Below are positions 45,379 to 57,800 of a stretch of 64,000 nt of DNA, piece after piece. A program made the position numbers and the translations under genes. Source of the DNA: Pleodorina starrii (Eukaryota; Chlorophyta; Chlorophyceae; Chlamydomonadales; Volvocaceae); the NCBI GenBank assembly GCA_030267565.1, contig BRXU01000013.1, positions 784,001-848,000 on the forward strand. The letters are read 5' to 3'. The first letter of the stretch is position 1; every line of letters begins with the position of its first letter. The notes beneath the pieces are model-generated. The model did no database searches and was not told the DNA's origin. It saw only the letters and a list, made by a program, of their open reading frames with translations.

Positions 45379-47581
45379 TCAGTGCAGCGTCTCCAGAGCG
45401 CCAAAGAGCTTGAAGGCCAGATAGAGCAGCGCGATGAGGAAGCCCACCGCGATGACGTCCTGATTAGGACCCGAGTCGGACCCCTGGTAGAACTGCGCAC
45501 CAGCGCGTGTGTGGGTCATCGAACGGCGCCGAAGGGCGGGCGAGCCAGCCAGGGGAAGTCTTCAGTGTCATTCGGCAACGGGCTGCTTCAGCGGCGTTTA
45601 CCGGTATAGGACGTATACAACGTCTGGAACAGTGCACGGCAATCCTGCGATCGGGCCTGCATCCCCTCAGCCGCGGCAACCCGAGGGTGGAGGGGCCTGC
45701 GCCCTTAACACCCCCAACACCCTGCTGCGGTTTCTTTGTGCTTGCGTCCTAGTTCCCCAACACCCACCCGTGTCGGGTCCGCCGGCATGTTCGAGGAGCT
45801 GCCTCCGTCGCCGCCCAGCTGCTGCGCCGCCTTCCCGAGCCCGTCCCGTGCGTCCGCCACAGCCTGCCTGGCTGACCAGCTGTAGCGGTTGAAAGTGGCC
45901 AGCAGGGCGGCGGGCGGAGAGCAGCGAGACAGGTCCCAACTCTCCCTGGCAGGCGGGGGCGCGGCAGGGGAGAGTGGCAACGGGTGACATCCATATCTTA
46001 GGGGAGAGGCGGTTGGAGGCGGTTGGCTGGAGGGCGACAACACACACGCCATCTGACTGCAGACGGGTTGTACAACACAGTACTGCATTGCCTTTCTCCT
46101 TTCCCAAGCCAAGTCCTACGAATCCACATCCACAAGCACCCACGACAAACCTCAGTAACCCCCCCCCCCCCACAAACACACCGCTCCTGGGCCCCCCGTC
46201 CTCCGTCCTTCGTCCTCACCGCAGTGACGTGATCCGCCCGGTGACCAGGTTGTGTTCGCAAGTGGTGGTGAGCGCCACGTCCAGGCCCATGCCCCCCAGG
46301 CTGCCCTCCAGCCGCCAAGTGATCTGACTGGTGCCCTTGTCGAGCATGCGCATCTTGACAATTGTCTGCGCGTGTGTGCCGTATCGATGTGCACCGTTGA
46401 GCGCATTGAGAGACAGAGAGAGAACAAGCCCATGAGTGCAAAGCGAGGGCAAGCCGAGCGGATGGAATGAAGGGGTAAGTGAGAGGGGCGGCCAGGCCGG
46501 GCGTTCTGTTTTCCACCGTGCAACCCCCTGCCTGGCGCCTGATGCCTGAGGTCTCTGCCAATCTGAGTACCACGGGTCCCCAGGCGGGGATAGCACATGG
46601 CCCATCCCGCCCACCCACCTGGCGCGGCTTGTCGACATTGTCCGCGACCCAGCGCTGCTTACTGAAGCCCTCGGGCCCCGTGAACGTTCGGAAGCCGTCC
46701 TGGCAGCGAGAGGGACGACGGGAGGGGGAAGCGCCTCAACGGTCGTCCACGCACGAGATTGGACGAGATCGTCCCAAGATGACGACCATGTGAGCAGGGC
46801 CCTGGCAGGCAGGCCGGCAGGCTGGCAGGCTGGCAGGCTGGCAAGCAGACAGGCAGACGGGCAGGCAAGGAGGCAGGTAGGCAGTCCTAGGCGGGGGTTG
46901 GGGGCGTTGCAACGGGCTGGGCTGGTCGAGACGTGAATCTGGCTCAACAAACGCGCCCACACGCCCAGCCAACCACCCACCGAATAGGTCACCCCCGGCT
47001 GGTAGAGGCTGGTGGTGGTGTACCTCCCGCGGGTCAGCTCCCGGGCCAGGCTACGGACGGTCTGCTCCACGGCGGGGGAGGAGGTGCAAACGAAGTCGTC
47101 GCAGTAGTTGGTGTCAAGGTCTGCGGGCAGGCAGGCGGGCGGGCGTGGTCGCAGCCAGGCTGAGAGGTGCGAGGAGACGGGCGGCTGCGGTGGGGGGTAT
47201 TTTGGTGGGGTGCATTTGCAGCGAGTAGTCGCGGCGCGGTCTGGCCCTCGGCGCTGCCCTGCACTTCACACCCCCGTGCTCGGACGACACGCCACCAGCG
47301 GGTCCTGTTGGACATGATTTATTCTGAAGAGGACCCTTGTCCTCAATAGCGCAAGCTCCTTTGAGGCCCTCACCCTCGATCGTCTTGAGGGCAATGGAGT
47401 CCAGAGGACTTGGCTCCGTTTCCACGGCCCGAGCGACACCAGATCGGCTGCTTGATTCGGTCCTATTTGAATGCCCTTGCTGGCGCGAGCTGCGTGGTAA
47501 CCAGCCTACAGCGAAAGGGCAGGCATGAGTGGCCCGGCCGCGAGCGGCCGTGCTTTTGCTGCTCAAGGTCTGCCGGAGCAT
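45379..47581 (-). CDS. Plastid-targeted NTF2/SnoaL-like protein with C-terminal membrane anchor
   Basis: Six exons (47374-47581, 46981-47120, 46619-46699, 46220-46365, 45768-45945, 45379-45492) join in phase to 288 residues. Residues 1-~60 are Ser/Arg/Ala-rich, acid-poor and begin MLRQTLSSKSTAARGRA, as in chloroplast transit peptides. The middle (CDDFVCTSSPAVEQTVRSLA, TSLYQPGVTYSDGFRTFTG, VKMRMLDKGTSQITWRLEG, TSLRESWDLSRCSPP) has the short-helix plus curved-sheet pattern of NTF2/SnoaL-like proteins found in plastids of plants and algae. The C-terminus (VIAVGFLIALLYLAFKLFGA) is a single TM helix. Function unknown. ATG 47581 is preceded by an in-phase open frame, so a longer N-terminus is not excluded, but the transit peptide starts well here. 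Confidence 0.8.
46797..46880 (+). repeat. (GGCA)n microsatellite
   Basis: ggcaggctggcaggctggca-type units in an intron of the NTF2-like gene, similar to the tract at 20120-20182. Confidence 0.85.
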
Positions 47582-47750
47582 TTTGACAGTTAGTAATGGT
47601 GGTAGCAAACTGAGTGTACAAATACACCTCCAGACTTTCGGCTGTGAGGGCACTTGCGTTCGGTCGTAACGTTCGTCGTCCACGCAAGCAAAGTGTCGGA
47701 CAAGTCATGCAGCGCTTCGATACCAGATAATGCACCACATCAAATATTCC

Positions 47751-47755
47751 TTACA
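47751..47755 (-). terminator. Putative poly(A) signal of the PHD-GNAT gene
   Basis: TGTAA on the minus strand about 255 bases beyond the stop codon at 48008, in the 0.4 kb gap before the next minus-strand gene. Confidence 0.5.
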
Positions 47756-48007
47756 ATTGGCTAACAATATCTGTGGAGTCGGGGCCGCTTGCCGGCATTT
47801 AAAGGTCGGTTGGTCCCAGGACCACACGAACGGCATCGCGACGCTTCCTCGCTTCCTCCCCCTCCTCCCAACAAAGACATAGCAAGTTACTGTACTGGTG
47901 TTCCTCACAAACAAAGTCCGGTTTCGGCAATGTGCAACTTGCCAGATCTCCGTCACGCGTCGTGACACAGTTTCAGAAAACACCACAGCAAGCAGCACTT
48001 TTGGCTG

Positions 48008-51000
48008 CTAGCGGTCTGCTAGCAGCACATACCCCACGACGCCCCGAACGGCCCCCGCAACGCCGCCCACGACGCCGCCGACAGCCCTCCGCAGCACGCC
48101 GCCAGGCCCCCGCCGCCGCCGCGCTCCCTCCCCTTCCTCCTCCGCCCCCTCCCCTGCCCCGGCCGCAGCCAAGCGCTTCGCCAACAGCATGCTCCCGCCT
48201 CCTCTCCCTCTCCCGCCGCCGCCGCCCGACGTCTCGGGGAAGCCCGGCAGCTGGCGCGCCCACATGTGCGCCTGCCGGCCCGCCAGCGGCCTGAAGCCGC
48301 GCTCCCGCCACATCTGCTGCATCGCCTTGCCATCCTTGCCCGGCGCCAGCGCCACCACCCAGTGCTGAGTCTGTGCCTCCTGCAGCCAACTCTCCAGGGA
48401 GGTCACCAGGGCCCTGCGTGGTGGGGGCCCAGCCGGGGGACAGAGGAGGAGGAGGGGCGGTTTCGGAGCCGGGTTCGGTTTGGGCTTGGGCAGGGACCTG
48501 GGTTAGCGGTCGGGGTTGGGGAGGGTTCGGGTGAGGCGGGTGAAAGCGTGGCTCTGCGTGGCGGGCACCGCAGCATCCCCTCGCTTCGGTTTCGGCGTTT
48601 GTCACCCCATTGTCACCTGAAATGGCCCCGACCACGCGCCTCCTCGGCAGTTGCCGCCAGGTCCATAACCACCACCTCCCTGCCGTACACATCCAGCGTG
48701 GCGGCGCTGACCGCCAGCCCGCGCGCGTCGCGCAACAGTACGGCGTGATCGCTGTCCAGTACGGCATCCACCACGCGCGGGCCGTACTCGCTCGACAGGA
48801 CGGCGGCGGCCTGGTTTCGAGGGCGAGTGGACGAGTGGCGCGAAAAGGGTCGAGCGAGAGGGAGCAGGAACACGGGTAGATACTCCTCACAGTCGTGGCT
48901 GCCGTACTTCGTGTACGGCGCGATGCACGTGTCCAACCGAACTGAGTTTCGAGTTTCGGGGCAGAAGCGTTGGGCTGCACTTGCGGTCAGCGCGGCGTAG
49001 ATGCCGGTGCGCGCGGTCACAACGGTCAAAGGATTGCGCCATCAGCCCATCACTGGCACTTTCCAATGGGGGGCCTTGAGGATTGCGCCGTTGCCGCATC
49101 ACATCCCTCCCGACTTGACTGGGAGTTAAGGCGTGGGAGTTAGGGCTTGCCACGCGTCTCCGGCCGACCGCTCCATCACACCTGTTCCAACGCCTCCACG
49201 ACCTTCTGCCGCCGCCGCTGCTGCAGTTGCTGTTGCGCACCGGACTGCGCGACCGCCGGCTGCGACGTCGATGTCGACGTCGATGTCAGGTCCGTAGACA
49301 GCAGCAGCCAGGAGCGGCCGCCAGCGGCCGCGGCGGGCCCGGCGGCGGCACGAGCGCGCCACTGCGCCGCGCACTCCGCGCAATCCTGCAGAGGGCACAC
49401 GAGGCAGCCAAACAGAGCAATTGAAAGGCCTAAAAAGATACTTCAACGTAATTATCGAGTAAAAACGGAAACCGCGGCAGATAAAAATGAGGCGGTCAAA
49501 AAATATTTCATGGGTTATGCCACCGCTGCGGCGTCCTTAATTTCAGGGGCCTTCGGGCCAACATGCGCTTGCTGCGACCAAGACGCGACAGCGGCCCACC
49601 GCGGCCCACCGACCTGGCAATGGTACCAAGCGCCGCTGCCGCTACCGCTGTCGGCGCCGCCGGCCTCCCCGGTGCCGCTCCGCTGCCGCCGGATGTCCAG
49701 CCCGCGGTACCGGCAGCAGTCGGCGTGGAAGCCTCGGTGGCATCCATCGCACAGCAGGACGTCAGGGGAGGCGCGCCGGGAGGAGCTGCGGCCCAGGCGC
49801 TTGCGGCAGAAGCTGCACTCCGCTCTGCGGAGATGGATGTGGGGGGATGAAAATCACAGACGAGACGCAGCGAAGCAGGGGAGGTGGGGGAGGTGGGGGA
49901 GGTAGGATGAAAAACAAAGATGAGCCGCAGCGAAGAAACTCTGAAGCGGACGTTGGCAGAAGGACCCTTGGGCAGCAGAGGTTTGAGATACGGGGCCGCA
50001 GCAGCAGAGGTCTGGGTAATGAAAAAGATGCCGCAGCGGTCGGGTGGTGGGTGGGACGCGGCAGGGAGAGGAGGGCGGGAGGGCAATGCAGGGGCGAGCA
50101 AGGAAACCGAAGTTCAGTGGCAGCGGTGCCGCAGGCTGAGGCCCGAGGGGGAAGGCCGCCCGGGAGCAACGCGGGTGGGTGGGCCATGGATGCATCATGG
50201 ACGCATCATGAAGCCCGGTGGAGAGACACAAGATGCGGCGGCGAAGGGCGAGGGAGGCCGGCGAGGGAGGTGCGGGCCTGCAGCGCGTGTGTACGGCACG
50301 ACGAGCGCCCCCAGTGTGTACGTCCGTGTTGATCACCTCGCCCTTGCCGCCAGGGGCAGAACCTTGCAGGCTCCGTACACTCGACGAGATCTTCAGCACC
50401 CGGGTTCCGGAGCACATACCTTGACAGCACCGCCTCCTCTGCCGCCGTCCCGCCTTCCGTCTCGTCCTCCGATCCGCCCAGCCGGCCCCCGCCGCCTCCG
50501 ATCAGCTCCGAAACCACCGCCTGCGCCCGGTCCAGATCCAGATCCAGCTCCCCGCCCGCCACTGCAGCGCCGCCGCCGCCTTTGCCGCCGGCTGTGACCG
50601 CCGCTCGGTCCGGGCCCCACGCAGGCTGCTGGCCTGGGCCCGGGCCATTCACCCTGGGTCGGCATCGAGGTTACGGTACCAAGGTTACGGTACCAGGGGA
50701 AGCGGTCAGCAACTTGCTTGGGCGAAAGGTTACTGAAGCCGCAGCGATGGCGGTTACGCGTGGGGCCAGGGTAATAGCCGTAGTCTTCAGGGTTTCTCGG
50801 CACCGTTACCCTACACCTTCAGACCTGGTCAGCCTCGGGGCCTCGCCGCGCAGCCAAGCGGTGCCACGCCTGTCATTGCCGTATTTCCGTATCCTCGGGT
50901 GTCCTTCAGCCGTACCTCGCGAGGCTGAAGAGCGCCTGAGGAGCGGAGCCCCGGGCAGCCCACCCGCCGTTGCTGCCGCCACCGCCGCCGCCGGCTACGC

Positions 51001-51493
51001 TACTGCTACTGCCAGCGCCGTCGCCGCGCGGCGCATCGTCGGCTTGCGGCTGCTGCTGCTGCTGACGTGGCTGTGGCGGTCCGCTGACGCCGCCGCCGGC
51101 AGTCATCGAGACGGACGCCAGAGTAGTGCGCATGACGTGCCAAGCGCCTAGCAGCACGCCTCCGCCGAAGCCGTGTGGGCTGCTGGGGTCGGCAGCCCAG
51201 TTGCTGGTGCCGCACCGGGTTCGGCTGTTGCTGCTATTGCTGCTGTCGATACGGCAGCAGTAGCTCCGATCTTGCTCTGCTGTGTGTGATGATGCGACGT
51301 ATGTGTCAGGGTTGTCGCCGTCGTCGACCTTACGCGCAGCCCAACCGGTTGCTCCACGGCGTGCAGCAAGGCTTAAGATAAATGATGGGCAAGGTTCGTT
51401 GGAGATGGTCAGTGAGCCGGGGCCAGAGCTGCTGGATGGGCACGGACAGGCGGGGCCCGTGCGGAAACAGGATGCCGGTTTGCGCTCGGCCAT
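48008..51493 (-). CDS. PHD-finger and GNAT acetyltransferase protein (plant IDM1-like)
   Basis: A chromatin-type protein that likely reads histone tails and acetylates. Supported exons: 50420-~50650, 49614-49824, 49182-49385, 48617-48810, 48008-48413. The PHD finger spans the first junctions: ECSFC, LLCDGCHRGFHADCC, WYHCQ then DCAEC, giving the Cys4-His-Cys3 pattern. The GNAT part follows: HAVLLRDARGLAVSAATLDV, VVVMDLAAT, then the acetyl-CoA loop EARGRGHFRALVTSLE and the end of the fold MWRERGFRPL. The same PHD-then-GNAT order occurs in plant IDM1/ROS4-type proteins. A 280-codon Gln/Gly/Ser-rich open frame (from ATG 51493, MAERKPASCF, down to a gtacgg donor near 50910) is the likely N-terminus, but joins at 50.4-50.9 kb and between 48810 and 49182 are not resolved. 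The tail after the GNAT fold (LRRAVGGVVGGVAGAVRGVV) is hydrophobic and Gly-rich, which is unusual. Confidence 0.75.
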
Positions 51494-51848
51494 GGATGCC
51501 GGCAAGATCAAACGCCTTGTACTAATTTGCACCGTCTGGTTGTGAATTGGAAGGCAACAATCCGAGTGCCAACACGCCGAGCCGCCGGACGAGCTTACGA
51601 CAGTCCGCCTCAAAACCCCATTCCGAATAGGAGTTCGTTTGTAGCAACGCAAGTGATTTGAATACTTTATAGTAATTACTAGACATGTTACCATAATTGC
51701 CGTCAGGGCTAAAGAAGAGCGAACTAACGGTTTCTGTTTCAGCGCCAAAATGCCTCATTACGCTCAGCAGTTGTGCTCAAAACGGATATTTTAAGGGTAT
51801 TTTAATAAGCCTGGCAACTGAATTTATTGTGCGTTGTCGGGAGCAGCC
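51494..51848. promoter_or_regulatory. Presumed bidirectional promoter between PHD-GNAT and CobW genes
   Basis: About 355 bases separate the two divergent putative start codons. The segment is markedly AT-rich for this window, with an actttatagtaattac motif near 51660. Inference from gene orientation only. Confidence 0.45.
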
Positions 51849-54800
51849 ATGGTGCGCCTGCATGAGCTCAGCCTGGGTGATACGTTTGAGGACCTGCTCG
51901 TGGAGGTATGTTGTGGGCGTCAACCTTGATTCGCAGAGCGTTTCTGTCGGCGGTTCAGTGTCAGAATTTGGTCCGCACGGGCTGCAACCCGCTCGCATCC
52001 GTGCATCCTGATGTGCCAAGGCTCCTGCCCCAAAATTGCCGTTGCCGCGAATCCGCGTCCCTCATTCCACCGTTGTCGCCCACCCGCCTGTCGCCAGGTG
52101 TGGCAGCTGGAGGGTGTCGACCCCGCCTCCAAGCCGCGGGACCCGGTCTACAGCGCTGTGGTTCGCGACCCATCGGCCTTCTGTCGCCTCATCTACCGGG
52201 CAAACAACAGCTGCAAACCATCTAATGTGAAGCGCGGCAGGTTTTACCGCGTCTCGGGTGGGTGCGATACTGTCTCTCTGGGTGTTGGCGACGGAGGAGG
52301 CTGCAGTTTAATGCCTGCTCTGGCGGCTGATGCGCGGGTGCAGGCGCAGGCCAAAACGGGCTTGGAGGTGGGGGACTTGAGTGACTTCACGGCGTGCGGA
52401 CAAAGCGGCAAAAGTACCGGTAGTAGGCAGATGCTGTGGGCCCGGTCCGAGCGCTTGCGCCGTTCGTGTTCCTATTTTGGCCAGCAGGCGGCATCATTTA
52501 CCTGTGTGGAGCCCGGCACTCCCCATGGGCCGCAAATCCGCCTGCTTGGCGGTCTGCTGTGTGCTTGTTTTTCCTAAACAGGCAAGGTCAGCAGCTACCG
52601 CGGGCGCATGCAGATCCAGATCGGCAGCTCATGGGGCCGGGTGGAGAAGGTCAATGGCGAGGAGGTGCGGAGGCGGTGGGGGGTTGTGGGAGACTTAGAC
52701 GGTCGAGCGGGGAAGGAGGGCGAGAGAAGGGACGGACAGCGCGCATTTCCGAGGAGCGCGCATTTCGTCATGTGCGTTTGTGTGTATGTATATTCGGGCC
52801 GGCCCGGGCGCAATCATGCCTCCTGGGGCGGGAGCGAGGGACCGGGTCCGGGGCCTGCCGGGGCCCAGGGCCCGGGGGTGTGCCCTGCCCCTCCTTCCTG
52901 CCTTGTGGCCGACTGGAGTGAGCGGCCGTACGGTGCGCCTTACGACTCCTACTTATTGGATGAAAACTGTCGATGCGTCAGGCGGCTCAGCGGTGACCGT
53001 CCGCGCAGCAAATTTCATTTTCCAGCCATCACACGCGGATCGCCACCGCTGTAGATGCTCCGCTGTGGTGTTTGCTTTTTCCTTTTCCAGCCATCGATGG
53101 CGATGGCCGCCCGGCCCCCGTTCGCGCATGCCGCCAGTGTCGTGAAGAACACCCGCACCCCCAACCCCGCGTCTCTCTCGCCGCCGCCGTGGTGCAGTTT
53201 GAGTGCAAACTGCCGTACAGCCCAGCCACGGACCTGTCGGCCGTCGAGCGGTGGTACGGCGCGCTTGTCGTACATGCCGCCACGTCTACGGCGGGCGGCG
53301 GCGGAGGCGGTGGGACGCACCGCCTTCGCGCCTACGTGCTTCCGGCTTCACGGCAGCAGCAGCAGCAACAGGCGGCGGCAGGTGCTGGCAGCGGCGGCGG
53401 CGGCGGAGCCGCGGCTGGGTTGCTGCCCATGCCGCTGACGCCCGTACCTTGTACGACAGCCGCTTACGTGGACACGGAGCGGGGAGCTGCCCACAGGTGA
53501 AATGCGAGGGCCAGTCGGGGTCCTGCGGGGTGACCTCTTGCCCAGCAGCGATGGAACGTGAGGCGACGTTAGCGAACGGTCCTGTGGGGTGGTTCTGTGG
53601 GGATTCTACGTGTCTACGAGTCTGTTCGCTTGCTTCCAGGCACTCCGCGCATCAGTTCTTCCTTCGTGCTTCTTCTTACTGGTGTTGATCGAGTTTGGTG
53701 CTTGATTCTCCGCCGAATGTAGTGCCTGCGGAATGTCCGTATCGGTGTCGGTCTCTGCGTTATGCCGTACCGCGTGCAGGGCCCTCCGAGACGTCCTGCG
53801 GGTGGCGCCGGATGCCGTACGCATCCTGCCGCTGCCGCCCGTGCTGCACATGCAGCCCGCCATCGGCACTGGCGGCGGCGGCGGCGCCACTGGCGGCGGC
53901 GGCGGGGCGCCGTCGTTCTGGCACATTTTCGCTGCGGTGCTTCAATCTTCAGATGAGGACCTCACCTACGTCTTTGGAGAGCCCCGCGGCGGCACTTGGG
54001 TCGACCTCGACCAGCTGGCGGCGCCGGGAGGTGGCGACGGCGGCGGCGGCGGCGGCAGCGGCCTGCTGCCCGCCGTTTGGCGGGCGCCTCTTGCCCAGCT
54101 GGCCGCCATGCTGCGGACCGCCCAGTCGGCAGGTCTCTTGGAGCTGCACCTACCGGAGGGAGGAGAGGCAAGCACCGCCGCCGTGGCGGCGGCGGCTCCG
54201 CCGGCCGCCGCAGCGGCGGCGGCGGCGGCTCCGCCGCCTCCGCCGGCTGCGCCGGCGGCGCCGGCTGCGCAGGCCGCGGTGGCGGCGGCTCCGCCGCCGC
54301 CGCCGGAGCCGCTGCTGCCTGTGACGCTGTTGTCTGGCTTCTTGGGTGCGGGCAAGACGACGCTCCTTCGCCACATTTTGACCAACCGGGAGCCAAACAT
54401 GCGCTGTGCGGTGGTGGTCAATGACATGGCGGAGCTCAATATCGATGCGGCGATGGTGACCCCTGGGTCACTCGCCGCCGCCACCGCCACTGCGACCGCC
54501 ACAGCAGCCGCCGCCGGTGGCGGCGCCGGCAGCGGCGGCGCGGTGGCGGTGGCGGCGGCTCCGGAGCGGCTCGTGGAGCTGCACAACGGCTGCATCTGCT
54601 GTACGCTTCGTGGAGATCTCGTACAACAGATTGCGGAGATTGCGGCGGATGGGCGGTTTGACTATTGCGTCGTGGAGAGCACGGGCATTGGCGAGCCCAT
54701 GCAGGTGGGCCTTATTGTTGTCGTCATGGAGGCGGGCTCGTGCCGGTCGTGTGGGTCGGCTTTCGTTGCGCCCCGCGATTCGTGGATGCGACCCGGGTGG

Positions 54801-57800
54801 AGGCCGGGTGTCCGGCCGGGTGTCCGAATCTGGATCCGAATCTGAATCTGCTTTTGCCCCTGAGGTCCCTGCTGGCATCATCTATGCCACATGCCAGGTG
54901 GGACCACGTGTCTCCTTTTGCTCTTTTGTAAAAGGTCCCTCACGGATCTCCCGCACGGATTCGCACTTGCACCAGATGCAGATCCGGATCAGACTCTGGA
55001 CCCGACCTGGCCGAACACGCACACACACTTCTTAATGAAAGCCCGCCCGCGCTCGGAAACTCTCCGTTACCCTGCGCTCTGAAACCCGTCACCACCGCGC
55101 TCCGAAACCCACCCCGTACCGCACCGCGTCAGGTGGCGGAGACGTTTGAGTTCCCGCTGGATGGGTCCGACCCGGCGGCGGCACTGGCGCTGGAGGCCGC
55201 GGCGGCGGCCATGCGCGGCCAGGCCGGCGGCGCCGAGGCCGACGCCGCCGGCCGCTCAGCTCCCTCGCAGCCCCGGCGGCTTGCTGACGTGGCGCGTCTG
55301 GACACGTGCGTGACGGTGGTGGACGCCTCAAACCTGTTGGACAATCTGCACAGCCTGGAGACACTCAAGGTGGGTTGTTACGTGACTGACCCATGGGTCT
55401 ATAGACCTATGGGTCATAGACCCATGGGTCTAGACCCATGACATGAAAAGTCATGTTCCGTTCTGGGTCGCAAACGCTCGCCGCTGCGGAATCATCTTTA
55501 TTAAGCACGAGTGACTCAAAGGGGTGTGTGTGTATGTGGCCCATGGGTCGCTCGCGCATCACCGAATGGGCGCTTGACGAATCGTGATTGTGTTGCTGCG
55601 TTTCGATGCTGCGTGCTTTGGGTGCTAGATGGATGCTTGGGGTGAAGGTGTGAAGGGTTCTTTTTGTTTCCTGCGCACCTTCTGCCACCTGACACGCCTT
55701 GGTTTACTCCGCACCACCACCACCACCACCACTACCCTGGCTCCCCAGGACCGGCAGGAGTCGGAGAAGGTCCACACACACGGGGGAGGCCGCCGCACGG
55801 GCCCGGCTGCAGAAGAGCGCGCCTCAGCGGCAGCGGCGGCGGCGCGAGCCGCGGCAGCGAGCGGCCGGGAGGCGCCCGAGGCGAGCTGGGAGGACGATGA
55901 CGAGGAGCTGGAGCGCAACGTTGCTGACCTGTTGCTGGATCAATTGGAGTTTGCGGACGTCATTCTCCTCAACAAGGCAGGGAGGGAGGGAGGGAGGGAG
56001 GGGGCCAAGGGAGGGAGGGGCGAGGGAGGGAGGGTTAAAACGAAGATGCCGCATCGAAGAGACGGAGGGAGGGAGGGATGGGCGCGGGGAAGGGGACGGG
56101 CGGCGGGCGGCAGGGGAGGGGCCGGGGAAGGGCGCGGCGGCGGCAGCTCCGCCTTTACGAACGACAACGGCCCCTCGGGGGCGTCCCTGGCCAGTGCCGG
56201 CCCCACTGGGCGGTGTCCCCAGTACCCACCGCGTCTGGGCCTGGCCCCGCAGGCCCCGCTCGCCGCCCGCTAGGGAGCCCCGGGAACGACCGACTCCACT
56301 CCCTGTGCCTGTGGCTTTCCCTGTCCCTGTTTTATGAGCTACGCCCCTTCCCTTCCCTTACCCAAATCCCCACTCGCTCCTCCGCAGGTTGACACGGTGC
56401 CCGCCGCGCAGCTGCCCCGCCTGATGGCGCTGGTGGCCGCGATCAACCCCTCGGCCCGCCTGCTGCCCACCACCCACTCGAGCGTTCCGCTGAGGGAGGT
56501 GCTCAACACGGGGAGGTTCAGTCTGGAGAGGGCCAGGGAGGGAGCGGGGTGGCTCAAGGTGCGGTGCGGTGCGGGGGAGGTGAACTGCAGGGAGGGCGGG
56601 GAGGGCGGGGCCGGATCGGGTGGGGAACTGGGGATGGGACTTTGGGTCGACAGCGCCGGCCTGGGCGTTGTGTTTAGGGGGCGGTGAATCGTGAATGACG
56701 GGGAGCAGTGGTGCGGGCGTTCGAGGTGACCGGGGCCGGGAGGAAGCTCTGGGGGTTGGGGGAAGTCGGACGATGAGCTTCGTGAGGACATATTTTTGTT
56801 GGTCTTGCTTTGGGAGCAGCGTTGCGTCAACCGTCAACTGCCAACGACCGCTCCAACGACCGCCGCCAACAGGCGATCCGCGAGGGCACCGACCTTCACC
56901 CCGAGACGGCCGAGTACGGCATTACGTCATTCGTTTGGCGCTCCCGGCGGCCCTTCCACCCCGCTCGCCTGCACGCCTTCATGGAAAAGTACTTTGTACT
57001 GCAGCAGCCGGATTGGTCCCTGGCTGACGGCGGCGACGGCCGCGATGGCAGCAGCGACGAGCAGCCAGCGGCGGCGGCGGCGGTGCCGACGGCAGGCGCC
57101 AGCATCGGCGGCGCCGCTGCTGCCGGGTTGGGAGACAACGTGGCGGCGGCAGCGGCCAAGGCGCAGGAGGCGGCGGCGGCCCTCGCCGGGGCGTTTGGCG
57201 GCTTCAACGCCGGCGGCGGCGGCGGCGCCGCCGCCGGGTTCTCCCTCGATGCCGCGCTACAGGCTGCCGCCGGCGCGGCGGCGGCGGCGGTCAGCGCCGC
57301 TGGCGCGGCGGCCGCTGCCGCCGCCGCGGCGGCGGCGGCCGCGGCGGCGGCTGCAGCTGCCGCCGCCTCCGCTGCCGGCACCACGCAAACCGAGCAGCGG
57401 CAGCCGCAGCAGCAGCACCTCGCTTCCGGCAACCACTGCGCTGCCGTACATGCGGGCGCCGGCTCCGCCGCCGCGACGGCTGCGGCGGTGCGGGGCTCTG
57501 CTCGCGCGGCGGCGTTTGGTCAGGTGCTGCGGTCCAAGGGCTTTGCCTGGGTGGCTGGGCGGGACGACCACGTGGGGGAGTGGAGCAGCGCTGGCAACCT
57601 GATGCGCTTCGGCACCGGCGGGCCCTGGTACGATGTGCTGCCCAGGTGAGCCACGACGTCGGGCTCTGTGTGCGTATGTGTGTGCGTGTGGAAATGCGGT
57701 GTGGAGATACGGCAGCGGCAGCAAAGCAAGGAAGGTGTCGAACGGAGGCCAAAGGACCCAGGAACATTTGCGCGGGGGTAAGGGATCCAGCGGCTAAGGA

